Positions 35,161 through 45,945 of a stretch of DNA of 64,000 nucleotides are shown in pieces. Location: positions 2,114,001 to 2,178,000 of the forward strand of contig CM050668.1 in the NCBI GenBank assembly GCA_027574665.1, written 5' to 3'. The DNA is from Rhynochetos jubatus (taxonomy: Eukaryota; Chordata; Aves; Eurypygiformes; Rhynochetidae). The stretch's first letter is position 1. Each line of letters begins with the position of its first letter. A program made the translations under genes and the position numbers. The notes below the pieces were generated by a model. That model saw only the letters and a program-made list of their open reading frames with translations, was not told where the DNA came from and did not search any database.

Positions 35161-38100
35161 TGATTTATATGCATGCCTCCCCTCTCCCCCAGTGCCTCTT
35201 GCCCCCTCCCGTGCACCACCACGGGGTCCCATATGCTGTGTGGCAGCAGCTTTGGGTCCCGCGTGCCTCGCTGCAGCTGGGTGCTGCAGACACAACCGAG
35301 TGAGCGGTGATCCTCGGCCCGCAGCTCACCCGCTCTGTTGCTGTCCCACAGCCTTCTGCAGCAGGACATAACACGGCTCTGCCCCAGTAACCCCCCGCTC
35401 CCCTTGTCCCCAGGCTCTCCTGACAATCTATTCAGCTCTGGCTCCAGATGAGCGCGGGGATGGTTCGATTTTCAGCTACGTGCAGAAGGTGCCTATTTAT
35501 CTTGGGGCACCCATTCTGTCAAGGGGTGGGGATGCGAGTGGCTCCAGGAGAGCCTGTGCATTGCTGAGCTTGTGTGGACTCGGGCCAGAAGAGGGTAAAA
35601 CAGAGGCTGAGCAGGGAGATGAGGACAGGCAGCATTGAGGTACTCTGAAAGAAAAAAGTTAAAGACTTTTAAAGAGGAAAACCCCCACCTTTTAGGAAGA
35701 CTAAGAACCCAAAAATCTAAGGGATCCAGCTATCCTCTCTCATGTGGCACAATGTCCTTAAAATTATTCTGGATAGGACAGTCGAGGATGCTTACAACTG
35801 GTAATTTGGAAGTTGCTCATATACCATAAGGAAGTGGTAATGTGCACAGATAGCATGGGGTTCTGCTTCATTTGATATGTTAATCAGGTTGTCGGTTCTC
35901 CGCCAAGGAAAGGCAAGGCCGGCGAAGAGTATTTGAAAACAGAGAGAGCAGCAACAGCTTATTGTTAAGGTCCTGTTTACAGAAAGGATGAACAGCATCA
36001 TCTAAACATCTAAATGTAGACGTATAGATGAGTTTACTACTCTTTTCTCATTTCCACAGAGAACAGTGAGCAGCCCCGCTCCATCAGGAGCTTGACTCCC
36101 CTCGCACTGCTCCAGAAGCTGAGGGAGTTCTTGTTGCCCTTCTAAGCTCAGTCCTTCAGCCTCAGAGCCGCATCCACCTTTCCATCCTAATTTTATCACA
36201 TTTATTAAGATGTACAGCAGCATGTATGATGAACAACTCACGTTCACCTTTCCTGAGCTCTAGCAGAAGCTGCAAGAGGGAAGATGTGTTTTGAGTCACC
36301 ACAAACCAACACGAAGCACCAGAGCTTACAGCGCAGCCTGCTCCATCATGCCAGCCGATAAAGTAAGTTAGTCTGGTTTATCCTATAGCAGAAATAGTCT
36401 GGTTTGTTATGCACATTAGGCAAGACAAGAAAAAAAAACAGGGAAAAATATTGAAAAAGTAATCTCTCTTACAGTTGAGCTGCTGACCAGAAATAGGCAA
36501 GTTCATGGCCAGAGCACAGTTGCTCTTGCCCTGAGCAGCACACAATGCAATCACTTGCAAGCCTCTAGTCATCACATAACAAATACTCAACTTTGGGGAC
36601 AGGTTGGGGAAGGAGTGCGTGTAACCTTCTATGAGGATCATCACCTCCCTTCCCCCCGTCTGACAAGCTGGAATATTGCCTGGAAACGACTGCAAAAAAA
36701 AGTTGCAGAGAGCAAGACAGCCACACACGGACACAAGCAGCTATTGCTCCTGCTCAACTGTTTCACCGGCAGTGATACTTGGAGAAAAAGGGTGGGTTAT
36801 CCCCCCAACTCTCCCCGCAGTATTGCGCACACAGAATTGCCTGCAGTCAGCCAGAGAAGCTTGTGAGCAACCTGTCCATCCCCAAGTGCCAGGCTCACTC
36901 CCTGCCCACACTCCTGGGCTGCTTATCCTGTGTTCCTTGCAGTGGGAAAACAGATTAGCCAGGTACAAGAAGTCCCTAAAACCTGGCTGCTTACCATGAA
37001 CTTCGACATAAATACTGTTTCACCTTGCTGACATTTAACAGGAGTGTTAAAACATTTCACCCAAGTAACACCTAACTAAGACTGTTACTACCGGCTCCAC
37101 TATTGTCGTATTTTCCCTTTTTAACTCTGCAGAAGGACCAGGACCTCACAGCACTGTATTAGTGTCAGCATGACTTTACCTGTATCAACGGTAACAATGG
37201 TATTTCAGACACTCTGTACCGTTGTAACAGGCCAAATTCCTGCCTGGTGCATCAGAACGGAAGTCAAGGTTCAATTGGAGCTATCGTATTAGTTGGCAGA
37301 GCGGGGGAAACGGACAAAAGTCACACACTCAGCTCTGTGCTTCCTGAGAAAATCTGTGAAAGCTGAAGGAATGAACAAATTGCTAGTTTAAAGTGAGGGT
37401 GTAAATATTAGAAGTTGTGCCTTCTGTTGTTTCCATCATCCTATATTTAAATGGACCATGTTCATAAGACTTTTCTCTGTTAAAATACAGACCTGAAAAA
37501 TTCTTTTAAAAATAAAGCTGAGATTCTCACCTAGCTTGCTCATCATCTAACTCGAGATCTTAGAGTTAAATATTGCTTGGTCTTTCTACACATGCACATA
37601 GTTAGAAGGTTGAAAATTAAGTATTCAGCACTAGCTCTTCAGCAAGTCTCTAGTAAACAAAGGGGAAGTTTAAGTTGGAATTATGCCACTTGGTTAATAA
37701 CAAGCAGTTATGATGAGATGATTCAACAGCTTGGGTGAAATGAAGGTCTCAGTGATAGTATTTTATCCATGTATTTACATTTGTCATGTTCACACACATA
37801 CACACATTCATACTGTTTGCTGATTCTCTCAGAGAAGCAAAGGTTGAGATCCCAGCTTCCCTTGGCCTCCCTCCTCCAGTATAAACATGGGCTTCATAAA
37901 TTAAGAGTACATCTACTAGGAAAGCACTCCTAGACACCCAAGGGTGCTGGTGTTCTTGTTTGGGTAGGAATTCTATGAAAAGCATCACTGAACACAGCAT
38001 TCTCTTTAACAGGAACAAGCAGGAGATCATTACACAATTCTAGTACTTTCCTTGGTCTTCAACAGAACAGGGGACAAGACATTTGCTACCAGCATGAAGC

Positions 38101-38859
38101 TGAGTCTAACAGAAGTAATTAGCCACCAGCTTTTAAAATTTATATTCTCTTTTTTGAGACAACTGATTTATTTATTTTAAAATTAGGCTGAGGAATCTTG
38201 GTGCTTTAGGGAAACTTAACTGACATCAGAGGTTTCATACAGTCGTTCAAACCAAGAGCAACTTTGCTGGCATTTTCTCTCCAGCCAAATTCAGGTTACA
38301 CAAATGACATCCAAAGGGAAGAGGAGGTCTGGTGCAAAGTTTAGAGGTGAGAAGTAGCAAGATGTAGCCTATACTCAGGAGGAGAAAACAAGGTAGTTCA
38401 GTGGAGAAAGATGCATGAAACGGTGAAAGGAGTGAGGATCAGACTCTGCATTTCATGTCAAGAGCTGCTTTATAGCAACATACTCCTCCTGTTCCATTCA
38501 CGGTTCACTCATGCCTGCCTCCAAGATGTTGGGCAGTAACCTGTACAGCAAGGAGCCCTACAACAGGCACAGGTTCCTAACAACCAGTTGTGACTCCCCA
38601 CGAGCAAAGGCCGAAGAACCGGGCCAGCAGACAGCATGCACCTGCATGTAAACAACTTCTGCAAAAGAAGGTATAGCCCTACTTTTATCACCTTTGAATT
38701 TAGCCCAGAAATTACTGGATAGAGTCATTAAGACCTGCAATCTTATTTACAAGACATTTTTTAGAAAGACAAAAAGACCTGCATAGACAACATAATTACA
38801 TTCTGGTTAGTGTAAGTTAGCAATTCCAGTAGAGCCACATTAGATGGAAAATCGGGTTT
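35161..38859. other. Gene-free unique DNA
   Basis: A modest CpG cluster lies at 35260-35345. The Chompy-like fragment at 37229 is the only repeat. Many short frames overlap on both strands and none looks like protein. Confidence 0.52.
37229..37295 (+). mobile_element. Chompy-like inverted-repeat (MITE) fragment
   Basis: CAGGCCAAATTCCTGCCTGG and further on GGAAGTCAAGGTTCAATTGGAGC follow a sauropsid palindromic repeat that I recall as beginning GGCCAAATTCTGCC and containing GAAGTCAATGGAGTTAC. I associate this with Chompy-type MITEs of crocodilians and birds. The name is from memory and only one end is visible. Confidence 0.42.
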
Positions 38860-39180
38860 TCTTCCCCTCAGAAAAAGTAGATGCTGCTTGGAACCGCACT
38901 TTTATTATATTGGGGGGGGACATCAGCTAAAATATTGAGATTTAAGGGAAAAAAATAATCATGGGTTTATGTTCATGGGCTCCTGTGAATATTTTCAGCA
39001 TATTTCACCATATCATTGCACGGTGGGCTCTGTTCATGCTGCCAGAATGGATGTTCCATCATTTCTATAGTGGGCCTGTGTGACATTCATTAAGTGCAGC
39101 TACAAAGGGAGAGGGTTAAACAGCGCGGCCTCTTTTCTCTGATTTGGTCATACATCAGCAAGCGCTCCAGGTTAAATGCC
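38860..39180. promoter_or_regulatory. Enhancer-like block
   Basis: Unique AT-rich sequence with AAAATAATCATGGGTTTATG (near 38950), GAATATTTTCAGCATATTTC, TTCATTAAGTGCAGC (near 39086) and retained CpGs (GAACCGCAC, TTGCACGG, ACAGCGCGGCC, AAGCGC). No simple repeat or coding signal is present. Confidence 0.35.
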
Positions 39181-40199
39181 CAGAATACCGCAGCAGATGG
39201 ATAGGGAGAAGGAGAGCGGCAGATACTTCACCCCACACTACTTAACCCAGGGAAATGAGTCTCGGAGTCCGTGTCATGGTAAAATATGGAAGCTCACTCA
39301 GATAATGTGCAGTTGAAAATTTTTTTCCCAAGCCTTTACAACTGACTGCACGTTAAGATACCACATACCCCCTTCTGCAAACTGCCAGCTCACTCTGGCA
39401 ATAGTAGCTATTTCTGTGTGTAATTTATCTTTATTGACTATCAAATAAGAATTTTAACCCATAGGGCAATCAACAATATGAGCCCAAAGCATTTCTTCAC
39501 CTCTAATTTCACCCCAAGAGAAACTGTGCACTGGGAAGTTTTTTCCTTACCCAAATTCCTCATGAAATAGTTAGAGTGGACACTTACTACTTTGAAGACA
39601 CCACGTTGATGTGCTGTATCGGTGCCTGAGAGAACAGGTCGCACACCTCTGTTTCAGGGGTTCTCTGGGACCCCCCAATCTCCCAGTGCCAGATGCTGCA
39701 CAAAGCAGGGCACCTGCCCTGTCCCCCCAGAAAGCACACATCTCATCTGAGATTCCTCTGCGCCACTGTCTCATATTTCCGACTGCCGTACTTGCAGGTG
39801 TTGATTTCTATTTCAAAGGCTGTTTTTAATTCTCAGTCATTTGACTGCTAAAGGTAATGCTCATTTTTGATTGCACAGTGTTCCAGTATTCTGGATTAGC
39901 CTGGCTCCACAACTGTTTCTAACTAGTTCTGTAAGAACCCAACACCAGTGTCTTTTGGAAAAACGCAGTATTTAAAGTCCTATCACCAGAATGCTACCAC
40001 TGTGGCATTTTTGCAATGCATTTGCAAGGCAGGCAGCCGGCAAGAAGATGAGAGTCCTACAGTTCAGGGTCCCAAAGAGAGAGATCCCTGGAAACACCTG
40101 CTCACCTGATCCGAAGCGCGCACACTTCCACACCTGAGACTCAGCAGCAAACAAGCTGCTCCCAAGACTGTCACCCAGTAAGTGAACATGTGTTTATGG

Positions 40200-40285
40200 A
40201 AGAGAGCCTTATTTCAGAGATGATGAGACTAAGGTCAGAGCTGTGTCCTCATGCAGCTTAGTGACAGCTAAAGCACTGCTACGGT
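40200..40285 (-). mobile_element. MIR-type SINE fragment
   Basis: TTATTTCAGAGATGATGAGACTAAGG followed by CATGCAGCTTAGTGACAGCTAAAGC resembles the reverse-complement MIR core (CATTTTACAGATGAGGAAACTGAGG ... CACACAGCTAGTAAGTGGCAGAGC). Diverged, boundaries approximate. Confidence 0.42.
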
Positions 40286-41128
40286 ATATACACCATGCAG
40301 AGTCAGGCCCTGGACACAGAGAGGGCTCAGTGTTTTGTTCAGTAATAACCAAAGTGGTTTAATTCGTTATAAAGCTAAGTTTTATTATCGTAATTCACAT
40401 ATAGAAAGGAGGAGTAGGGTAAGGGTGAAGACACATAGGACAGCGAGAACAAAGCATTTGGTAAGGTCTGGTTTAGTTTATTCTACCCCCGCACAAGAAA
40501 AAGAGACTAAAACTTGGTATGCAACTTATCAATGCAAATGAAGACACAGTTAACCCACTTAAGGATTTGGTACATAAGCATATATGTACATATGATCAGA
40601 AGGCTATGCCAATAATTTACATTCTGAGGTGGAGAAATAACTGTTGAGTTGTAACCATAGTCCTTCTTTTTTCTTAATAATCATAATGGAAAATCCAGAG
40701 CCCTGCAACATCTATTGTGTTTTTTAATACCTCAGAAATAATTGCTAATCAAAGCTTCATGCGGTGGGACCAGTAGGAAGTGGATACATGTCCTCAACAC
40801 AAAATTTTCATGTGAGCTGAAGGAGTGGGAAGATGCAGGGACACCTAATTTCCACCTTGCGATCCAACTCCATCTGATGAAAAAGATTGCCCAGCAGTCA
40901 AAAATCAAAGTCACACTGTCCTGGTGAGAGCCGGAACGGTGACAGGTCCTAGCATGCCGGGAGAGCAGGCATGCAAGCAAGTGAAAATTTGGTCTCCACT
41001 AGGTGTGGAAAGTCAATGTTATTTGTTTTTAAAGTTATTTTAGCAAACATGTAGTTTTTGTTCTCCTATCAAGACTGATGCAGTCCACAGGGGTTCTATT
41101 GTCTTATTAACCTTACCAATCTTTTCCA

Positions 41129-41140
41129 TTTTTTTTTTTT
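41129..41140. repeat. Poly-T tract (12 T)
   Basis: Twelve consecutive T at the left edge of an enhancer-like block. Confidence 0.8.
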
Positions 41141-41410
41141 ATTAAATTATTACTGTTCATTAGTGCCAACTCCATCACAAGAAATTCAGCTGCTTTTCCT
41201 GAATCTGTGGTGGTTACAGCAGTTCGTGATTTTTTGCGATTCTGACAGAATAAATTTACAGAGGAAGAAAACTGTGCAGTGGCAACGGCTTTTCACTAAA
41301 ATATTTAACATCTAAAAGAATTTTTAAAGCTGAGTAATGCAATACACGCTCAATTAACAGCTTGCCTTGCTAATTAGGTAACTCCTTGCTAATGAGGTAG
41401 CAATAAGCTG
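41130..41410. promoter_or_regulatory. Enhancer-like block ending in a duplicated homeodomain site
   Basis: The block holds CAGTTCGTGATTTTTTGCG (near 41220) and GCAATACACGCTCAATTAAC. It ends in two copies of a 16-bp motif 19 bp apart, CCTTGCTAATTAGGTA (41365-41380) and CCTTGCTAATGAGGTA (41384-41399). Each copy carries one homeodomain core. Paired sites at about two helical turns can bind homeodomain proteins cooperatively. That role is inferred. Confidence 0.36.
41365..41399. repeat. Duplicated 16-bp homeodomain-type motif
   Basis: CCTTGCTAATTAGGTA and CCTTGCTAATGAGGTA are spaced 19 bp start to start. They differ at one position inside the TAAT core flank. Confidence 0.8.
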
Positions 41411-42731
41411 AGCAGCAGGCACAGAATATGCGGACAAGGTCTTCCCAGGCAGTTTGCTACTTCTGTCAAAACAACGAGTAACACTCTCCCTTCCCAAATA
41501 GCTTTTCCTCCCCTCCGAAGAAGGCACCGCTCGGGAAGTGCTGAACACAACATTAACAGAGACAGGCTGTTGTGTTCCCTGCCCTACAGCTTGCTTAGAG
41601 GTGTCCCACGAATGCTGGGTAGCGTGACTTCTCAGCCCCAGGGCGGCACCCGAATCCAAATAAGCCTTGTAGTACAATGCAGACCTCACCGGCACAATTC
41701 CGCCTGCAGACTCAGGGACCAGTATCATATCAAATTCAGGCACAAGCACCTCTGTAATCCAGCCCTTTGCTCTTCCCACAAGGGCATCTCCTCGGCAGAT
41801 TTTCTACCAAGGGGAAGATTTAAGCTGTATGTTTAGATGTCACTGTGTACCTGCTGGACACTGCGCAAGATGACTGCAGGACTGGCAGCCAGCATAATAG
41901 AAAGGTGACATTTGGAGAAGAGAGAGTTTGAGCACACATAAACCACACAGTCTGGGTGCTCCCATGTTGGGGTTCAGTCTTTGAAGCTGCTTCCTTGCTC
42001 CTGATCCATCTCCCCAGCAGACAGGGGCATGGAACCTCCCACAGAGACAAGCAAGCTGCCCAGAAATCCTCTCCTACCTCCATTCAATCTTTGCTGATTA
42101 TTACTAGTTAGTTTATACTGCAAGAACACAAATTCCAATGCAGAGAGGCACTCCAGGGAAAACAGAAACACACACATCTCTCTCCCTCAAACAAAACGCC
42201 AATATAAAGCTTAGAAAAGCTCCAAAGATCAAGTTTGTCCATGCTCTTGTCCAAGTGCCTCTCTGCCCTCCAGAAAGATTTCTTCACTTCTCACACTTGG
42301 TCTCCCTATCACAACAATTTTAACCTTCCTAATATCATGTTCAAGAGAACCATTACTACAGCGAGCATGAACTACAGCTGCTGTGCTTTGAGAACCAGCT
42401 TCAGAACTGGGACAATTCTTATCAGCGCTTAAAAGCATCTCACACTCAGAAGAACTGATTTCAAGTCAATATTCAGCCTCTCGGAAATAATTGTGTTGAA
42501 TAAAGAGACATTTGGTGGTGACAGGGGGTTGTTTCTTAATGAAACAGATTTGGAAAATTCCGATAAACTTTACTTAAGCCTGCTCTTTAAAATGAAGATA
42601 CAAATATACGCAAGCCTGAATCGTCAGGGTGCAATGGAGAAACAGTCGAAGATAACCACGCAAACCACAAGAAAGAGCAAGGTTCCTTGCTCCCACTGAC
42701 AGCTGCAGCTTTAACAAGCTTTGTAGCATAT

Positions 42732-42736
42732 AACTC
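42732..42736. repeat. Target-site duplication, left copy
   Basis: The sequence AACTC directly precedes the LTR and is repeated exactly after its other end. It defines the integration site and the LTR boundary. Confidence 0.88.
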
Positions 42737-42954
42737 TGTCGTGGTTTAACTCCGGCTAGAAAAATACCACGAAGCCGCTCTCACAAATCCCCCTCCCCTC
42801 CTCCAGTGGAGGGGAAGAATCGGAGGAAAAAGAAATAAGGAAGCTCGTAAAATTGAGATAAGAACTATTTACTAATTAAATCTAAATCAATGTATACAGG
42901 TACTACTACTAATAAATACTTAAAATAGTAGAAAATGAAACATATAGTACAATT

Positions 42955-42984
42955 GATACAATATGATACAATATGATACAATTT
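42955..42984. repeat. 10-bp tandem repeat inside the LTR
   Basis: Three adjacent copies of GATACAATAT are present, the last ending in TTT. They lie inside the LTR and probably arose by local slippage after or during its spread. Comparing other family members would show whether the array belongs to the subfamily or to this copy. Confidence 0.8.
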
Positions 42985-43036
42985 CCCACCATCCCCTGAC
43001 CAATGCACACCCAGATGTTGAGGGATGAAAATCAGA

Positions 43037-43112
43037 CCCCGAGAGCCCGAGACCCACAGCCCGAGAGCGATCGCAGCCCGAGAGCCATGGCCTGAAGGCC
43101 GGAGCCCGGGAG
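43037..43112. repeat. GC-rich degenerate tandem repeat inside the LTR
   Basis: The motif AGCCCGAGAG recurs several times with short spacers in this GC-rich, CpG-containing part of the LTR. The spacing between the clearest copies is about 18 bp. It looks like internal expansion within the element. Confidence 0.55.
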
Positions 43113-43541
43113 CCTACGCAGCAGATTCCGAGCAAACCTTATCACTGATAACACAGCCAGAAAACTCAAAACAATCCACCAGCTCCCACACGAAGGAGCC
43201 AGCACAGGAGCTGGCAAAGCAGCTAACGCAGGAGGGTTAGCAAGTGCCCGGAGAGACGAGCAAGGGAGTAAAGGAGAGAGAGAGAAGGGCAGAGTAATGG
43301 CTACCGGACCCTCTTCCCCACCCAAAGAGACCGGAACATGACGTACTATGGGATGAAATACTTCCTTGGTTAGTCTGGGTCAGCTACAGTATCCGAAGTG
43401 GACAAAAGACCTTGAGTTCAGTACAGGCCATCCCCAGCACCAGCTGAGGCCTTATCAATGTTTTCACTTACTGTCCAGCAACAGAGTTCCCTAGCAGCCA
43501 GAGTAAAGGGAGTTAGCCCTTTCCTGACTGAACCCAGCACA

Positions 43542-43546
43542 AACTC
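43542..43546. repeat. Target-site duplication, right copy
   Basis: The sequence AACTC directly follows the LTR and is identical to the left copy. The site in the ancestor would have held one copy. Confidence 0.88.
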
Positions 43547-45884
43547 TCATATATATATTTTTCTTCCAGCTGTAAATCTTACATTACTATTTAAGCTGGA
43601 GATAATTCCAGGACTGAAGTGATCCTGAAAATAACCCTATGCTTCTGAGATAGAAACACTGGCACAACTTCTCTTTGTGAAAGGTGCTGCTAATGATGCA
43701 ATGAAAGTGAGAGAGGGCTGAAGCTGGACCATTTGTGCCTTCTACTGCCAATACCATGTTTGTGTCAAGGTAACTTATTTCCATGGAGTACCCAATACAG
43801 AATCAATAAAATCAACCTTCAGTGGTGTTGAACTTTGCATTGTGTAACGACAATAACTCAAATTGAATTTTAATTCTTTTAATTATAATGGTGCTCAGAG
43901 GCCACCTCACAAGAGGATTTTGTTCATCAAGGAAAAGGAAGCCACAACAGCAGCTGGCAAAAGATGTCAACATTAGATATTTGCACAAGTGTATAGAGGT
44001 ATTCTGGGCTTTATCCTTGACAGAGTAGCCAAAACTCAACTGTCTCTCAGATAAAAGCAAGACTGCACTTTCTTTTCCAGGGGTTCTTTACAAATAATAG
44101 CTGTTTTCTATAAGGAAAAAAGATAAACCCTTAAAGTCCATTTATACCATCCTTAAAAAAAAAAAAAGAAAAGGGAGGGATGGAAAGGTTAGGGGATTAA
44201 ACTTCACAGATGCTTTGCACAGCCTGGCTAAAGCTCTGGAAAGACCATCTCAACCTTTGATCTCTTTGGGGAAAGAAGCAGTTATTTGAGCAGGCTTTTT
44301 TGGAACACATGCTGTGGACATCTGTGTCAGCAGACCCTAATTCAAGGCAGACCCATAGCGCTGGACCAATTTGTGTTCCAGGACTCAGACAAGAATATGA
44401 AATTCCTGATGGGATAACTAGCTACCTGTAGGGTCATGGATGAGTTTCCTGGATAGATTGTGAATGAGTGACAGTTTAATCCAGGTTTTTTTCCATGTCT
44501 CTTTTTTTAAAGTGTTTTTTTCTTTAAATCTATGAGTCTTTTAAAGAGATAGATGTTCAGAGCATTACCCAGAAGTTCACTAGCTGCAGGAGGAAAATGA
44601 CTATTTGGTTCTCTGTAGTTCCATCTCCATTTCGCCACATTCCCAATTTGGAGCAACACAAGTAAATTAAAAAGCCTTTTAAAGTGTCACAGGATTTTGC
44701 ATCCAAGGAAGATTGATGCAGAGAACCCTATAATTTAGTCTGCACATAATTCAAACTAGAAATCCAAACTCCACATACTCCTCCCCTTACACTTTTTGGA
44801 GCCTTCAAGGCATTCCAAAATCTGGTAACTGAAGCAAAACTGGAAGCTAGTTTGCCATGCATTGTTTCTGGTGCTGTAGGACTCCAGCACGATTCAGAGT
44901 TCTCAAAATCCAAAATTACAAGATACAGCAAGGATTTAGGGCCGAAGCAAGGCACTCAGTATTTTACACTGGCACAAATTATGAGCAAAAACATCAAAAT
45001 AAATGGGCAAAGTAACTAATCCATACACCAACCAGCTGGTTTCAAGCATGGTTCTGCTTGACTAGCGCAAACCATCTCACCCCAACCCAACAGCTTCACC
45101 TGCCACCAGCCCAGATTTGGTTTTACTTCAGCACACATGTCCAAAACCCCCAGCAGCTGCAAAGCCTCTGCTCCAGCCTCTAGGACAAGGATTCAAAGCT
45201 CATCTCAGCAACCAACAGTCACAAGAATTGGCGCATCCTTTATTCTGTCTTTGCCCCTTTAATTGAGCATTTTGTGAAAGTGTCACTGAGAACCAATCTC
45301 TCTTGTCCCTAATCCACTTCAAATTGTCTGGCGTGGCCAACAGTGCAAAACTCACCTCCCTGCACTGTTTTCTCAGTGTAAGTAGTGGTAACATACAAGC
45401 AGAACGCAAGTCGCGATGGTTGGGACACAACAGTGTAACAAGGAGGCCTGATGGCAAAGCAGGAACGGCTCCTCTGTGTGCACTGCAAGCCACAGTCAGC
45501 ACTGCTCCGACAGTGCCAAATCCAGGCTCAAACTGGAAGGTAAGCTCAAAGTGCCACTAACGCAGCAGCAGCCCCATGGACTGCCCCCACTCAGCCTCTC
45601 GCTGCAACAGGATTTTTTCCGCTGGGCCACAGAATGGCTTAATAAAGAATTTATCTGAGAGCAGAGCCACAGTAACAAAACAGATTATGATTTTGCACAC
45701 GAGTGGTCCAACACAAGGTCAGAAACAGGAAAGCAGAGGCAAGGAAAACCCCACAAACGACCACAACATAACTATGGTTTTCTTAGGACTGTCCCTTATT
45801 CTCCAAGTTAGCCACACAGAAAAAAAACGGGACAGGGAAGTCGAGCTGTTTTAATAGCACAGACTAACATGGGTCTTTGGCAGA

Positions 45885-45945
45885 AGGATAAATTTTGCCC
45901 TGAATTAACAGGAACAATAGTAACTGGAGTCTTTGAGAGGTACTG
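45885..45945 (+). mobile_element. Possible Chompy-like fragment
   Basis: GATAAATTTTGCCCTGAATTAACAGG and TAGTAACTGGAGTC resemble GGCCAAATTTTGCCCTCAGTTACACC and the following GTAACTCCA of the same repeat type. Weak. Confidence 0.27.

Larger units (their letters stand above)
39181..42731. other. Gene-free unique DNA around the 41.1-41.4 kb block
   Basis: Outside the enhancer-like block and the MIR fragment at 40200 nothing is recognised. A 141-codon minus-strand frame (41354-41779) overlaps the block and shows no known motif. Confidence 0.52.
42737..43541 (-). mobile_element. Solo LTR of an avian endogenous retrovirus (ERVL-type, TguLTR5-like)
   Basis: This is an 805-bp solo long terminal repeat of an old endogenous retrovirus, oriented on the minus strand. 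In sense orientation it begins TGTGCTGGGTT and ends AACCACGACA, so it has the TG...CA ends of an LTR. It is flanked on both sides by the same 5-bp duplication AACTC (42732-42736 and 43542-43546), which marks an unbroken insertion. The end GTCGTGGTTTAAC, the block around CCCTCCTCCAGTGG and the region near ATGACGT match the LTR family I know to be common in neoavian genomes. A 5-bp duplication fits an ERVL-type integrase. In sense orientation AGTAAA stands where family members carry an ATTAAA polyadenylation signal, and I see no clean TATA box. There is no internal gag, pol or env sequence, so the provirus was probably lost by LTR-LTR recombination. Family naming is from memory. Confidence 0.9.
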
